Shown piece after piece: positions 21,904 through 30,065 of a stretch of 64,000 nt of DNA. The notes beneath the pieces are model-generated. The model was not told where the DNA came from. It made no database searches and saw only the letters and a program-made list of their open reading frames with translations. Source of the DNA: Anaeromassilibacillus sp. An250 (GTDB taxonomy: Bacteria; Bacillota; Clostridia; Oscillospirales; Acutalibacteraceae); assembly GCF_002159845.1 (NCBI RefSeq), contig NZ_NFJK01000007.1:1-64000 (forward strand), read 5' to 3'. The position numbers and the translations under genes were made by a program. Numbering within the stretch: position 1 is the stretch's first letter; each line of letters starts with the position of its first letter.

Positions 21904-21951
21904 GAAACCTTGAAACCCGCATGAATGCTGGGTTTTAAGGTTTCTTTTTTT
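21904..21951 (+). terminator. host tRNA terminator next to attR
   Basis: A 15-base-pair stem with one G-U pair (21904-21918 with 21930-21944) and a T7 tail follows the tRNA fragment within ten bases. It is the terminator of the original tRNA gene, which supports the junction. Confidence 0.8.
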
Positions 21952-22261
21952 ATGTTCGATCAACATTTTGATCAACAATTTTGCAAACTTGATCAACAGA
22001 GAAAAATGGACTTCCCATTTTGTCATACGAACTCCAAAAGCCGCCGGGTTTACCGGCGGCTTTTTCATTGCCAATTTGTTCAAACAGCAGATCGATGTAT
22101 TTTTCTTAATACCAGTCCCTTTACTGAATGCCATTCTCCAGCGAAGGGCAAATCCACCAGATTGAACCGAACGATGCGAATGCCCCGCCCATATGTTCCT
22201 TTTGCACCCGAAATCATTCCATAAAAACAATCTTTTCGACACAAATAGGTTTTTTATGACT
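21952..22261. other. gene-poor host stretch right of attR
   Basis: No convincing gene is present here. It holds three copies of GATCAACA (21958, 21970 and 21991), the terminator at 22036-22065, and an A/T-rich stretch. A minus-strand open frame (21877-22242) crosses the tRNA fragment and its terminator, so I treat it as chance. Confidence 0.5.
22036..22065 (+). terminator. bidirectional terminator
   Basis: GCCGCCGG and CCGGCGGC (22040-22047 and 22053-22060) form an eight-base-pair stem, with A4 before and T5 after, so it can act on both strands. No gene obviously feeds it from the left, which suggests loss of sequence near the integration site. Confidence 0.7.
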
Positions 22262-22290
22262 TTGTGAAACTTCCAGATTTATAGTATGAT
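22262..22290 (+). promoter_or_regulatory. sigma-A-type promoter for the XRE regulator
   Basis: TTGTGA (22262-22267) and TATGAT (22285-22290) are separated by 17 bases, 30 bases upstream of the start codon. A purine-rich site (AAAGAGGAGA) follows just before the ATG. Confidence 0.6.
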
Positions 22291-22319
22291 TACGATACGT
22301 TCAGGAAAGAGGAGATTGT

Positions 22320-22943
22320 ATGGAAGATTACCGAGCCATTATTGGGGAGAATATTCGACGGCAGCGCAAACGCCGCCACATGACGCAGGAGGACTTGGCG
22401 GATCTGACGGGGATGCAGCCTTCCTCCGTAGGAAAAATCGAGCGGGCCCAGGCCAATCCAAATCTAAATACCCTCCTGCGCGTTGCGGATGCGTTGGAAA
22501 TGGATTTGCCGGAATTGTTGGCAGCTCCATCCTCAGAGAGGATGAACGGGTATCTGCACAATGTCTATTTGCCAGCGCTTCCGGAGCCGAACCGTTCTGC
22601 CGCCCGGGCGCTGCTACAGATTCTGAACGATGTTGTAAATATCGAATTGGACAGCAGTTATGTCCAATCCCTGGTGGCGCAGGTTCTTCGTTTGATCCGC
22701 CACAGCTTTTATGAGGTGATTTCTTCCAGGTGTCGAGATACGATGTATCGCGGGCTTCGGGTCTACGGGATAAAGGCTACATTTTACGCGATGGGGCGTG
22801 CCGAACGGGTCAAAGTGATCCCCGACCTCTCAACGGACCGAAAGGCCGTTGAACGCTTCGTGGCGCAATTGAACCGGAATTTCGTCTCCTATGACAACTT
22901 TATGGATCTTCTTGAGGACTTTATGGGCGGCGATGAATGGTAA
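22320..22943 (+). CDS. XRE-family transcriptional regulator with DUF6514-like tail
   Basis: 207 residues from ATG 22320. Residues 8-65 are a helix-turn-helix of the Cro/CI type (RKRRHMTQEDLADLTGMQPS, then VGKIERAQANPNLNTLLRVADAL). The middle is a helical segment of unknown role. The final 45 residues (VIPDLSTDRKAVERFVAQLN, then DNFMDLLEDFMGG) resemble the DUF6514 family, which normally occurs as a separate small protein. The combination would be a fusion of a DNA-binding and a small-ligand or protein-binding part, but the target genes are not evident. It lies on the host side of attR. Confidence 0.75.
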   Translation: MEDYRAIIGENIRRQRKRRHMTQEDLADLTGMQPSSVGKIERAQANPNLNTLLRVADALEMDLPELLAAPSSERMNGYLHNVYLPALPEPNRSAARALLQILNDVVNIELDSSYVQSLVAQVLRLIRHSFYEVISSRCRDTMYRGLRVYGIKATFYAMGRAERVKVIPDLSTDRKAVERFVAQLNRNFVSYDNFMDLLEDFMGGDEW

Positions 22944-23074
22944 AAAGTCTAATACATTTCTCATCCTTCCATTATTCAAAAAATCACATATATCGAACAT
23001 ACTATATCATTGAGAAAAATCCGCAAAAGTACAAGAAACAAATACAATAATATACACAATTGTTTGAGAACTAT

Positions 23075-23103
23075 TTGATGAAAATTATAGAAAATGTTAT
23101 AAT
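23075..23103 (+). promoter_or_regulatory. sigma-A-type promoter for the fucosidase gene
   Basis: TTGATG (23075-23080) and a perfect TATAAT (23098-23103) separated by 17 bases stand 72 bases before the GTG start, in an A/T-rich gap of 230 bases. The sequence AAAGGAAGG just before the start is the ribosome-binding site. Confidence 0.7.
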
Positions 23104-23144
23104 CAACTTGTTAGCTTTTTGGCAGCATGGCAAATTCGAAAGGC

Positions 23145-23154
23145 TAAACGTTTA
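23145..23154 (+). promoter_or_regulatory. LacI-type palindrome between promoter and start
   Basis: TAAACGTTTA is a perfect ten-base palindrome with a central CG, the form recognised by LacI/GalR family repressors or CcpA. It lies between the -10 box and the start codon of the fucosidase gene, where a repressor would block transcription. No LacI gene is in the window. Confidence 0.35.
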
Positions 23155-23174
23155 AAAGGAAGGAATGAGAAAGA

Positions 23175-26100
23175 GTGAGGAAGGTAAAAAAATGGCTGGC
23201 GCTCTTGGTAGCCACAATGCTGGCTTTGCAGCCGTTGGCGTTTCCTGTATCGGCAGCGCCGGCGGATGATGTGGCTCCCCCGGAGGCCTGGGGGCCCATC
23301 CCCACGGAAACGCAGTTGCAATACCATGAGGAAGAGCTTTCCGCGTTCATCCACTTCGGCGTGAATACGTTTACCGGTGTGGAATGGGGAAACGGCCGGG
23401 AGAATCCAAACGTATTCCATCCAACAGGCTTGGACACGGACCAGTGGGTGAAAGCCCTGAAGGATGCGGGTTTTGAGCGGATCATTATGATCGGCCGCCA
23501 TCACGATGGGTTCTGCCTTTGGAACAGCGACTACACCACGCAGGACGTTGCCAGCAGCACCGACTTCCAGGCAACGCAGGCTGCCAGAGGACAGTCCGGG
23601 GATGTTTTGGAAGAGCTCTCCAAGTCGTGCACAAAGTATGATATGGACATGGGCTTCTATCTCTCCCCGTGGGATGCCAACAATCCCACCTATGGATACG
23701 GGAGCGGCACGGACGAGGAAACGGATTCAAATGGCGATTACAACGAATACTACATGAATCAGCTCCGGGAAGTGCTTGGAAACCCGAAGTATGGAAACAA
23801 CGGCAAATTTGTAGAGGTTTGGATGGATGGCGCCAAGGGAAGCGGCGCCGCCGCCCAGCATTACAAATTCCAGGAGTGGTTTGACCTCATCGAGGAACTC
23901 CAGCCCGGCGCAGTGGTGTTCAGCCCGTACGGCTCCACGATCCGCTGGATCGGCAATGAATCCGGCAAGGCGGGGGACCCCTGCTGGTCAAAGCTGGATC
24001 AGCAGCGCCAGAGGAACTACTACGATACGTACGGCGGCGATGAAGCGGCCTATTTGAACAGCGGCGACCCCAACGGCGATATTTGGAGCATCGGCGAATG
24101 CGACGTCTCCCTGACCTCCGGCTGGTTCTGGAAATCCGGCAAGCAGCCAAAGAGCATGGAGGAGCTGACCGACATCTACTTTAAATCGGTAGGACGCGGC
24201 CAGCCGCTGCTGCTCAATGTGCCCCCGGATACAACGGGCGTCCTGCCGCAGGACTTTGTCGACCGTGTGGCGGAACTGGGGGAGACCATCCGGGATACGT
24301 TCCGCACCGATCTGACCAAACAGGACGGCGTAATCGCAGAGGCCACCGCTGTGCGCGGCAACAGCCCGGACTACGCCGCGTCCAATGTCCTGGACGACGA
24401 TGCAGACACCTATTGGACCATGGATGACGGCCAAACGACCGGCAGCATTACCATCGATCTGGGCGGGACCAAGCTGTTCGACATCGTCTCCATTGAGGAG
24501 TACATCAAGCTGGGACAGCGCATCTCCGAATTTACCGTAGATGTACACACCGATTCCGGTTGGAAAGAGTTCGGCTCCGGCTATACCATCGGCGCAAAAC
24601 GCCTGGTGCGCAGCACGCCGGTCCGTGCCGACCAGGTGCGCATCAATATCACCGGTTCCCAGGCGGTCCCGCTGATTGAAAACGTGGGTGTGTTCAAAGC
24701 GGAGGGCGCGTTTGAACAGGAATCCGTTATGCCCGAGGGGTTGTCGATGATCGACGACCGCGAATTTGCGCGGAGCGGCAACTGGAATCTGGAGACCATT
24801 GACGGCGTCAACGAAACCGGTATGTGGGCAAATCCCGGTGCGGAAGCCAGCTTCACCTTTACCGGCACCAAGGCATGGATCGTCGGCACGAAGGACCCGA
24901 ACCACGGGACCATGGATGTGTACGTGGATGGGGATTTGGTGGCTACGCCCAACGCATACCAGCCCAACCGGGCGCTGAAACAGATCCTTTATACGACGGA
25001 CGACCTGCCCTATGGCGAGCATACGGTGCGCATGGTCTGCAAGAATAAGGCGACCGGTTTGGACGCTGCATTTGTATTGGACAACCAGGGCGCAGGGATG
25101 TTTGAGATTGACCCGGCCAGCTATACGGTAAACGAGGCTGGGACACAGGATGTCACCATCAAGCGCGTGGGCGGAACGGACGGGGAAGTGACCGTCGATT
25201 TCCAAACCGCGCCGGACACCGCTGTCCACGGACGGCATTACAACGATGTGAGCAAAACTGTCACTTTTGAAGACGGCCAGGATACGGCGACCGTAACGGT
25301 GGAAGCCATCGAAAACACCGAAGTGACTGGGGACCTTCGCTTCTATGCGGAGATCGTCAACCCGGGAGGCGGCGCCATTCTGGGCTTTAATACCCGCGCA
25401 GACGTCATCATCAAGGACAACGACCTTGTCGACAAGAATGCGCTCAAGACGGCGCTTGACGCCGCAAATGCAGAAAACGAAGGCTGGTATACGCCCGCCA
25501 CTTGGGAGGCCTTTGCACAGGCCCGCGAGGAAGCGCAGGCTGTATATGACAATCCGGACGCGACGGGCGAGCAGGTCGGCACGGCTTTGACGAACCTCCA
25601 GAATGCCCAGGAAGCGCTGGAGCCGCGCACGGCCTATACCGCGGAAGACCCGTTTGTGCTGCCGAGAACAAGCGAAGGCACCAAATTGGCCGAGGCGGAG
25701 TTCTTTACGCTGGTTCCCATCTCCGGGGATAAGTATGTGCGGATCGAAGAGGATGACGGGGCGAGCAACGGCAAGAAAGTCGGCTGGATGGAGCCGGGCA
25801 ACGTTATCAAGCTGCCCTATGTGGCGCCCAATGCCGGCACGTATACGGTGAACTGCCGTTACCAAAGCGGCCGCCTCAGCGAAGCGACGGCGAACACCAT
25901 CAATTGGAGCGGCGAACACATCCAAAGCGGTTCGGTGAGCGTCTATGGCGACAGCAGCGCACCCTATAAGGAGATCCAGTTTGATCTGGTCATTACAGAG
26001 CCCGGGGCCGGCGAACTGGTGATTACAGCGGACTCCCATGCGGGCCCGAACCTGGATAAATTCGAATTCACAGCCAAGGATCTGGTGGCGAACACCTATA

Positions 26101-28511
26101 CCATCACCGCTTCTGCGGAAGAGCACGGGATCATCACCCCGTCCGGGGCTGTTTCTGTGGAGGAAGGCGATTCGCAGACCTTTACCATGACAGCGGACCG
26201 CGGCTATGAGGTGGCGGACGTCCTGGTGGATGGCCAATCGGCCGGTGCCGTTTCCTCCTATACGTTTGAGGACGTTGTAGGAGACCATACGATTGTAGTT
26301 TCCTTCCGCGCGATGGACCATTACGGGGAGAACAATCCCGTTGTCCTGAATCAGGACGCGACACCGGTCCATGTGGAGGCGGAGCTTCTGGAATTTGGCG
26401 GCGAGGGCGCCCTTGTAGAGGAAAATTCCTATGCAAGCGGCGGGAAGGCCGTCGGCTGGCTGGGCAATTGCGGCGACCATGGCAACGCATGGCTGAACCT
26501 CTGGGTGGAGGTTCCCGCGGATGGCGTTTATGACATCACGCTGTCTTGCATGGCGGGAGCGCCGAACGTCCTCTATTATGAGAACCTCGACAAGACCATC
26601 GCCGGCAGTATTTCGTGCGAAAACACCTATCCGAACTTTGCCGAACAGACCATCCAGGTCGAGCTCAAGAAGGGCGTGGACCGTCTGAAATTCTACAACG
26701 ATGAAACGTCCACCGCCAATTTGGACAAGTTTACGATTACGGCTGTACAACCGGAATTGTCCGTCATTTCTGTGACGAATCCGGAACCGCAGACCGTCGC
26801 CTATGGGACTCCCTTTGCAGAGCTGAACCTGCCGGAAACCGTAGAAGTTGCATTGAGCGATGGATCAACGGCGGATGCGGCGGTCGCCTGGGAAGAGGAC
26901 GGCTATCAGCCGGAGGCGGGCACCTATACGATTCCGGGCGTCCTGACGCTTCCGGAAGGCGTGCAAAACCCGGAAAATTTGCAGGCAGAGGCAACCGTGG
27001 TTGTGGAGCCTGAGCAGGAGCCATCCGCTCACCTCTTCTTTGTCCAGTGGAATGAGAACGCGGAATTGGAAGTGGAGGGCAATGTCGAAAGCGTTATCCT
27101 AGATAGCGACAGCGTTTACAGCGCAAAGGTGATGGCGAACGAAGCGTTGCAGCTGCACTTCACGCCGGTGGACCGTGTGTTCAGCGCGGTTACCTGCAAT
27201 GGAGAAGCGGTCCCCTTTGAGGCGGACGGTTTCACGTACTCTGTCACCATGCCAAATGAAAATACCAAGCTGTATTTCCAATTTGCGGTGGTCAATAAGA
27301 CCATTTTGGAGGCTGCTTTGGATGTAGCAAATGCAGTTACGGAAGAAGAGTTGGCTGGCCTTGCGGATACGGCAAGGGAGAATTTCCTGGAGGCACGGGC
27401 TGCGGCGCAAGAGGTATATGAGGATGATGCGGCGACGCAGGCGCAGGTCAATGAGGCATGGAAACGCCTGATCGAAGCGATTCAGTATCTCGAATTTGAA
27501 AAGGGCGATGTGGATTCCCTCGGAAAGCTCTTGGAGATTGCATCCGAGATTGACCCCGAGCTCTTTACCGAAAGCAGCTACGAAGGCTTTGAAGAAGCGT
27601 ACCAGAGCGCACAGGACGTCTATGCACAGGGTGGCGACGCTTTGAAAGCGGACGTCGAGGAAGCGTACCAGGCTCTGGAAGATGCCCTGAATCGGCTGGT
27701 CTTCCGGGCAGACCTGAGCAGCTTGCAGTCCCTGGTCGATTATGCGAATTCCCTCCATATGGACGAGTATCGTCCGGAAGGGCAGGAGGCTTTCCAAGAA
27801 GCGCTTGCCGCAGCGGAGGCGATCCTGGAACAGGGAGCGGGCGATGTCACACAGGAGGCGGTCGACGAGGCGGCTTTGGCGCTCACCCAGGCAATCAAGG
27901 ATCTGCGCAAAATCCCGGATCGGGACGCGCTGAAGGACCTGATCGCACAGGTGGAAGGGATGGACTTGAGCGACTATACAGCGGCTTCCGTCCAGGCGTT
28001 GAACGCGTCCGTGCATGCAGCAAAGCAAGTTTTGGACGATCCGGAAGCAACGCCCCAACAGGTGGCCGGCGCTTATGACGACGTCGAGGAGAAAGTTGGG
28101 CAGTTGGAGACGAAAAAGCACGATGGTTCCCATTCGGGAGGCTCCAGCGGCGGTTCTTCGTCCGGCAGCACCTCTGGAACCGGTACGGCTACAGCCACAA
28201 CGTCTCCTGTTATCCCGAATATCCCAGTGGCACAGGCGCAAGTGTATGTGGTTTCCGACACAACGCTTCCGTTTACGGTAAAGAGAGGCAGCGCGTACTG
28301 CTTCAAGATGACCGTGATGGGGAGCACAACAGCCGTTCCCAGCTTTACCGTGGGCAACGGGGATGTGTTGAAAACGCAGTTTGTTGCAAAGATTGGCAAC
28401 GATTACTACTTCCGCGTATGGGCGACCGGTGGCCCGGGAAGCAGCACGGGCGTATATACCACGCTGCCGGGACAGAACCCGCAGATGCATTGTGTGGTAC
28501 ACGTTGGATAA
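23175..28511 (+). CDS. secreted multi-domain alpha-L-fucosidase (GH29)
   Basis: The 1,778-residue exoenzyme starts at GTG 23175 with a signal peptide of about 27 residues (cut near SAAPAD). Residues 35-375 are a GH29-B-like catalytic domain with D218 (WMDG) as probable nucleophile and E308 (GECDVS) as probable acid/base. Then come an F5/8-type domain (about 385-510), a beta domain (525-640), a Calx-beta unit (650-765), a FIVAR-like helical unit, two CBM-like units, a Divergent-InlB/Big_4 region near 1195-1285, four further FIVAR-like units (about 1370-1640), a Gly/Ser linker and an 85-residue C-terminal module. It would release fucose from mucin or host glycans. No sortase motif is visible. 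Confidence 0.93.
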   Translation: MRKVKKWLALLVATMLALQPLAFPVSAAPADDVAPPEAWGPIPTETQLQYHEEELSAFIHFGVNTFTGVEWGNGRENPNVFHPTGLDTDQWVKALKDAGFERIIMIGRHHDGFCLWNSDYTTQDVASSTDFQATQAARGQSGDVLEELSKSCTKYDMDMGFYLSPWDANNPTYGYGSGTDEETDSNGDYNEYYMNQLREVLGNPKYGNNGKFVEVWMDGAKGSGAAAQHYKFQEWFDLIEELQPGAVVFSPYGSTIRWIGNESGKAGDPCWSKLDQQRQRNYYDTYGGDEAAYLNSGDPNGDIWSIGECDVSLTSGWFWKSGKQPKSMEELTDIYFKSVGRGQPLLLNVPPDTTGVLPQDFVDRVAELGETIRDTFRTDLTKQDGVIAEATAVRGNSPDYAASNVLDDDADTYWTMDDGQTTGSITIDLGGTKLFDIVSIEEYIKLGQRISEFTVDVHTDSGWKEFGSGYTIGAKRLVRSTPVRADQVRINITGSQAVPLIENVGVFKAEGAFEQESVMPEGLSMIDDREFARSGNWNLETIDGVNETGMWANPGAEASFTFTGTKAWIVGTKDPNHGTMDVYVDGDLVATPNAYQPNRALKQILYTTDDLPYGEHTVRMVCKNKATGLDAAFVLDNQGAGMFEIDPASYTVNEAGTQDVTIKRVGGTDGEVTVDFQTAPDTAVHGRHYNDVSKTVTFEDGQDTATVTVEAIENTEVTGDLRFYAEIVNPGGGAILGFNTRADVIIKDNDLVDKNALKTALDAANAENEGWYTPATWEAFAQAREEAQAVYDNPDATGEQVGTALTNLQNAQEALEPRTAYTAEDPFVLPRTSEGTKLAEAEFFTLVPISGDKYVRIEEDDGASNGKKVGWMEPGNVIKLPYVAPNAGTYTVNCRYQSGRLSEATANTINWSGEHIQSGSVSVYGDSSAPYKEIQFDLVITEPGAGELVITADSHAGPNLDKFEFTAKDLVANTYTITASAEEHGIITPSGAVSVEEGDSQTFTMTADRGYEVADVLVDGQSAGAVSSYTFEDVVGDHTIVVSFRAMDHYGENNPVVLNQDATPVHVEAELLEFGGEGALVEENSYASGGKAVGWLGNCGDHGNAWLNLWVEVPADGVYDITLSCMAGAPNVLYYENLDKTIAGSISCENTYPNFAEQTIQVELKKGVDRLKFYNDETSTANLDKFTITAVQPELSVISVTNPEPQTVAYGTPFAELNLPETVEVALSDGSTADAAVAWEEDGYQPEAGTYTIPGVLTLPEGVQNPENLQAEATVVVEPEQEPSAHLFFVQWNENAELEVEGNVESVILDSDSVYSAKVMANEALQLHFTPVDRVFSAVTCNGEAVPFEADGFTYSVTMPNENTKLYFQFAVVNKTILEAALDVANAVTEEELAGLADTARENFLEARAAAQEVYEDDAATQAQVNEAWKRLIEAIQYLEFEKGDVDSLGKLLEIASEIDPELFTESSYEGFEEAYQSAQDVYAQGGDALKADVEEAYQALEDALNRLVFRADLSSLQSLVDYANSLHMDEYRPEGQEAFQEALAAAEAILEQGAGDVTQEAVDEAALALTQAIKDLRKIPDRDALKDLIAQVEGMDLSDYTAASVQALNASVHAAKQVLDDPEATPQQVAGAYDDVEEKVGQLETKKHDGSHSGGSSGGSSSGSTSGTGTATATTSPVIPNIPVAQAQVYVVSDTTLPFTVKRGSAYCFKMTVMGSTTAVPSFTVGNGDVLKTQFVAKIGNDYYFRVWATGGPGSSTGVYTTLPGQNPQMHCVVHVG

Positions 28512-28596
28512 AGCGCAGCATACAGGTACTCCCACAAGTACCTTTGATGGTTTAATTTCCATGCTCTAACGGCTATCCTTTCAAATAGCCGGGCAT

Positions 28597-28641
28597 AAAA
28601 ACAGAATCCCTGGTCCAATATCCGGATCAGGGATTCTGTTT
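28597..28641 (+). terminator. bidirectional terminator between fucosidase and SEDS gene
   Basis: AAACAGAATCCCTG and CAGGGATTCTGTTT pair perfectly across a 14-16-base loop, with A/T on both flanks. It ends the plus-strand fucosidase transcript and the minus-strand SEDS transcript. Confidence 0.8.
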
Positions 28642-28693
28642 GTTATAGGGGATCGTGCGGGTGTAAATTCGATTTGTATCGTTGGATCGATTG

Positions 28694-29851
28694 TTATGTG
28701 TGGATCTTTACAATGTCCATATTGATCTTATGCATGGCGACACATTGCACCAAGCCAAATCCAAAGTAGAGGCACGCAGCGGAAGAACCGCCTGCGCTGA
28801 AAAAGGGGAGGGTGACGCCCATCACGGGGAAAAGGTTGAGGCACATGCCCAAATTAAACGCCATCTGGGAAGCGATCATCCCAAAGAATCCATAGCAGAT
28901 GCTGCTGCCGAGCGGTTCCGTGGCATGGCGCGCGATGTGGATCGTGCGCACCAGCAACAGAAAGAGCAGTACGATAATCAGCATGCAGCCGATAAAACCA
29001 AGCTGTTCGCCTGCCACGGAGAAGATATAGTCGCTCTGTTGGACAGGGACGCTGCCCTTTTGTACGCGCGAATCCGGCGAGAAGAGGCCACGGCCCCACA
29101 ACTGCCCGCTGCCGATCGAAATTTTTCCCTGCAACTGCTGTAAGCCCTTGCCCGTGGGGTCGCTCTCCGGATGTAGGAAGATCGTGAAGCGGTCCCGCTG
29201 GTAGTCGTCCAACAGGTATCTCCAGACGAATGGAAAGGCCACGCCAATGGCGGCAAACAGCCCGATGAAATAGCGGAGCTGCACGCCAGCCCCGAAGCTC
29301 ATCGCCAGGAACATGCAGAAAAAGATGGCGGCGGAACCGGCGTCTCCCTGCAGCTGGAACATCACCGCGACCGGAATCAAAGCGTGGAAGCCCAGGAGAA
29401 CTACATGCAATGGGCGCTCCAATAAACCGCGGTCCTTTAATACGGATAAATGCTTGGAAAAGGTGAGGATAAACCCGATTTTCACCAGCTCGGACGGCTG
29501 GAAGGTCCCCAATCCGGGGATGCTGATCCAGGCGCGTGCATTGATGCCGCCAGAATTTTGCACCGCGATGCCGAAAAAGTGCGTATAGATCAGCAGGAAA
29601 ATACAGAAGCCCGCGATGATATACCATAGGTTTGATAAATCCCGGTAATCGATGAGGGTAATCAACCAGGCGCCGATATAGCCGATCAGAATGGCAATCA
29701 GCTGGGTGGCGAAGTACGAACGCCTTCCCGCAGGGGAAGGGACGGTTTTCAAAAGCAATAAGCTATATGCAGAAATTGCGAGCATCACCAGCCAAAGGAA
29801 CTTGTCCGCCCGCTTAAAATAATCCAAAAAGGATTTTCCCAATCGTTCCAT
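28694..29851 (-). CDS. rodA: SEDS-family peptidoglycan glycosyltransferase (RodA/FtsW/SpoVE)
   Basis: 385 residues from ATG 29851. At least ten hydrophobic helices are visible, with family motifs such as FQPSELVKIGFIL, QLQGDAGSAAIFF, SVAGEQLGFIGCMLI and PFFSAGGSSAACLYFG. SEDS proteins polymerise lipid II into glycan strands and work with a class B PBP. RodA, FtsW and SpoVE are hard to separate by sequence, and the lack of neighbouring mre or fts genes leaves the choice open, so RodA is the most probable call. A GGGG ribosome-binding site stands seven bases before the start. Confidence 0.82.
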   Translation of the reverse strand: MERLGKSFLDYFKRADKFLWLVMLAISAYSLLLLKTVPSPAGRRSYFATQLIAILIGYIGAWLITLIDYRDLSNLWYIIAGFCIFLLIYTHFFGIAVQNSGGINARAWISIPGLGTFQPSELVKIGFILTFSKHLSVLKDRGLLERPLHVVLLGFHALIPVAVMFQLQGDAGSAAIFFCMFLAMSFGAGVQLRYFIGLFAAIGVAFPFVWRYLLDDYQRDRFTIFLHPESDPTGKGLQQLQGKISIGSGQLWGRGLFSPDSRVQKGSVPVQQSDYIFSVAGEQLGFIGCMLIIVLLFLLLVRTIHIARHATEPLGSSICYGFFGMIASQMAFNLGMCLNLFPVMGVTLPFFSAGGSSAACLYFGFGLVQCVAMHKINMDIVKIHT

Positions 29852-29958
29852 TTGTGTACCCCTTATATTATGTCTCTATAGCCCCGTGTACATAGCTGCG
29901 AGGCCCGTATATAAAGAAATCGCGGCATAGCCGCGAATCCTTCTGGCAGTCGGCAAAT

Positions 29959-29994
29959 AAAAATGCTATGCGTTTATTATAGCATAGCATTTTT
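29959..29994 (-). terminator. terminator of the two-component system transcript
   Basis: Thirteen-base arms (AAAAATGCTATGC 29959-29971 and its complement 29982-29994) with a ten-base loop. On the minus strand it follows the histidine kinase gene and is trailed by TTTTTATTT, so it closes that operon. It also separates it from the SEDS gene. Confidence 0.8.
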
Positions 29995-30065
29995 GAATCC
30001 ACAATAAACAAATCGTTACAGAAAATCCATCGTATACAGCAAACGATCGTCCGAAACCGATTGGG

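Noticed and set aside
21958-21998. Three GATCAACA copies as integrase arm sites
   Set aside because: They lie on the host side of the attachment core with irregular spacing (12 and 21 bases), where arm sites are not expected.
21877-22242. 121-residue minus-strand frame right of attR
   Set aside because: It reads across the tRNA fragment and two terminators, has no ribosome-binding site and no family features.
23988-26750. 920-residue minus-strand frame
   Set aside because: It is antisense to the GH29 fucosidase, whose high GC and codon pattern leave few stops on the other strand; no domain is recognisable.
27099-28562. 487-residue minus-strand frame
   Set aside because: Also antisense to the fucosidase C-terminal half; no ribosome-binding site and no recognisable motifs.
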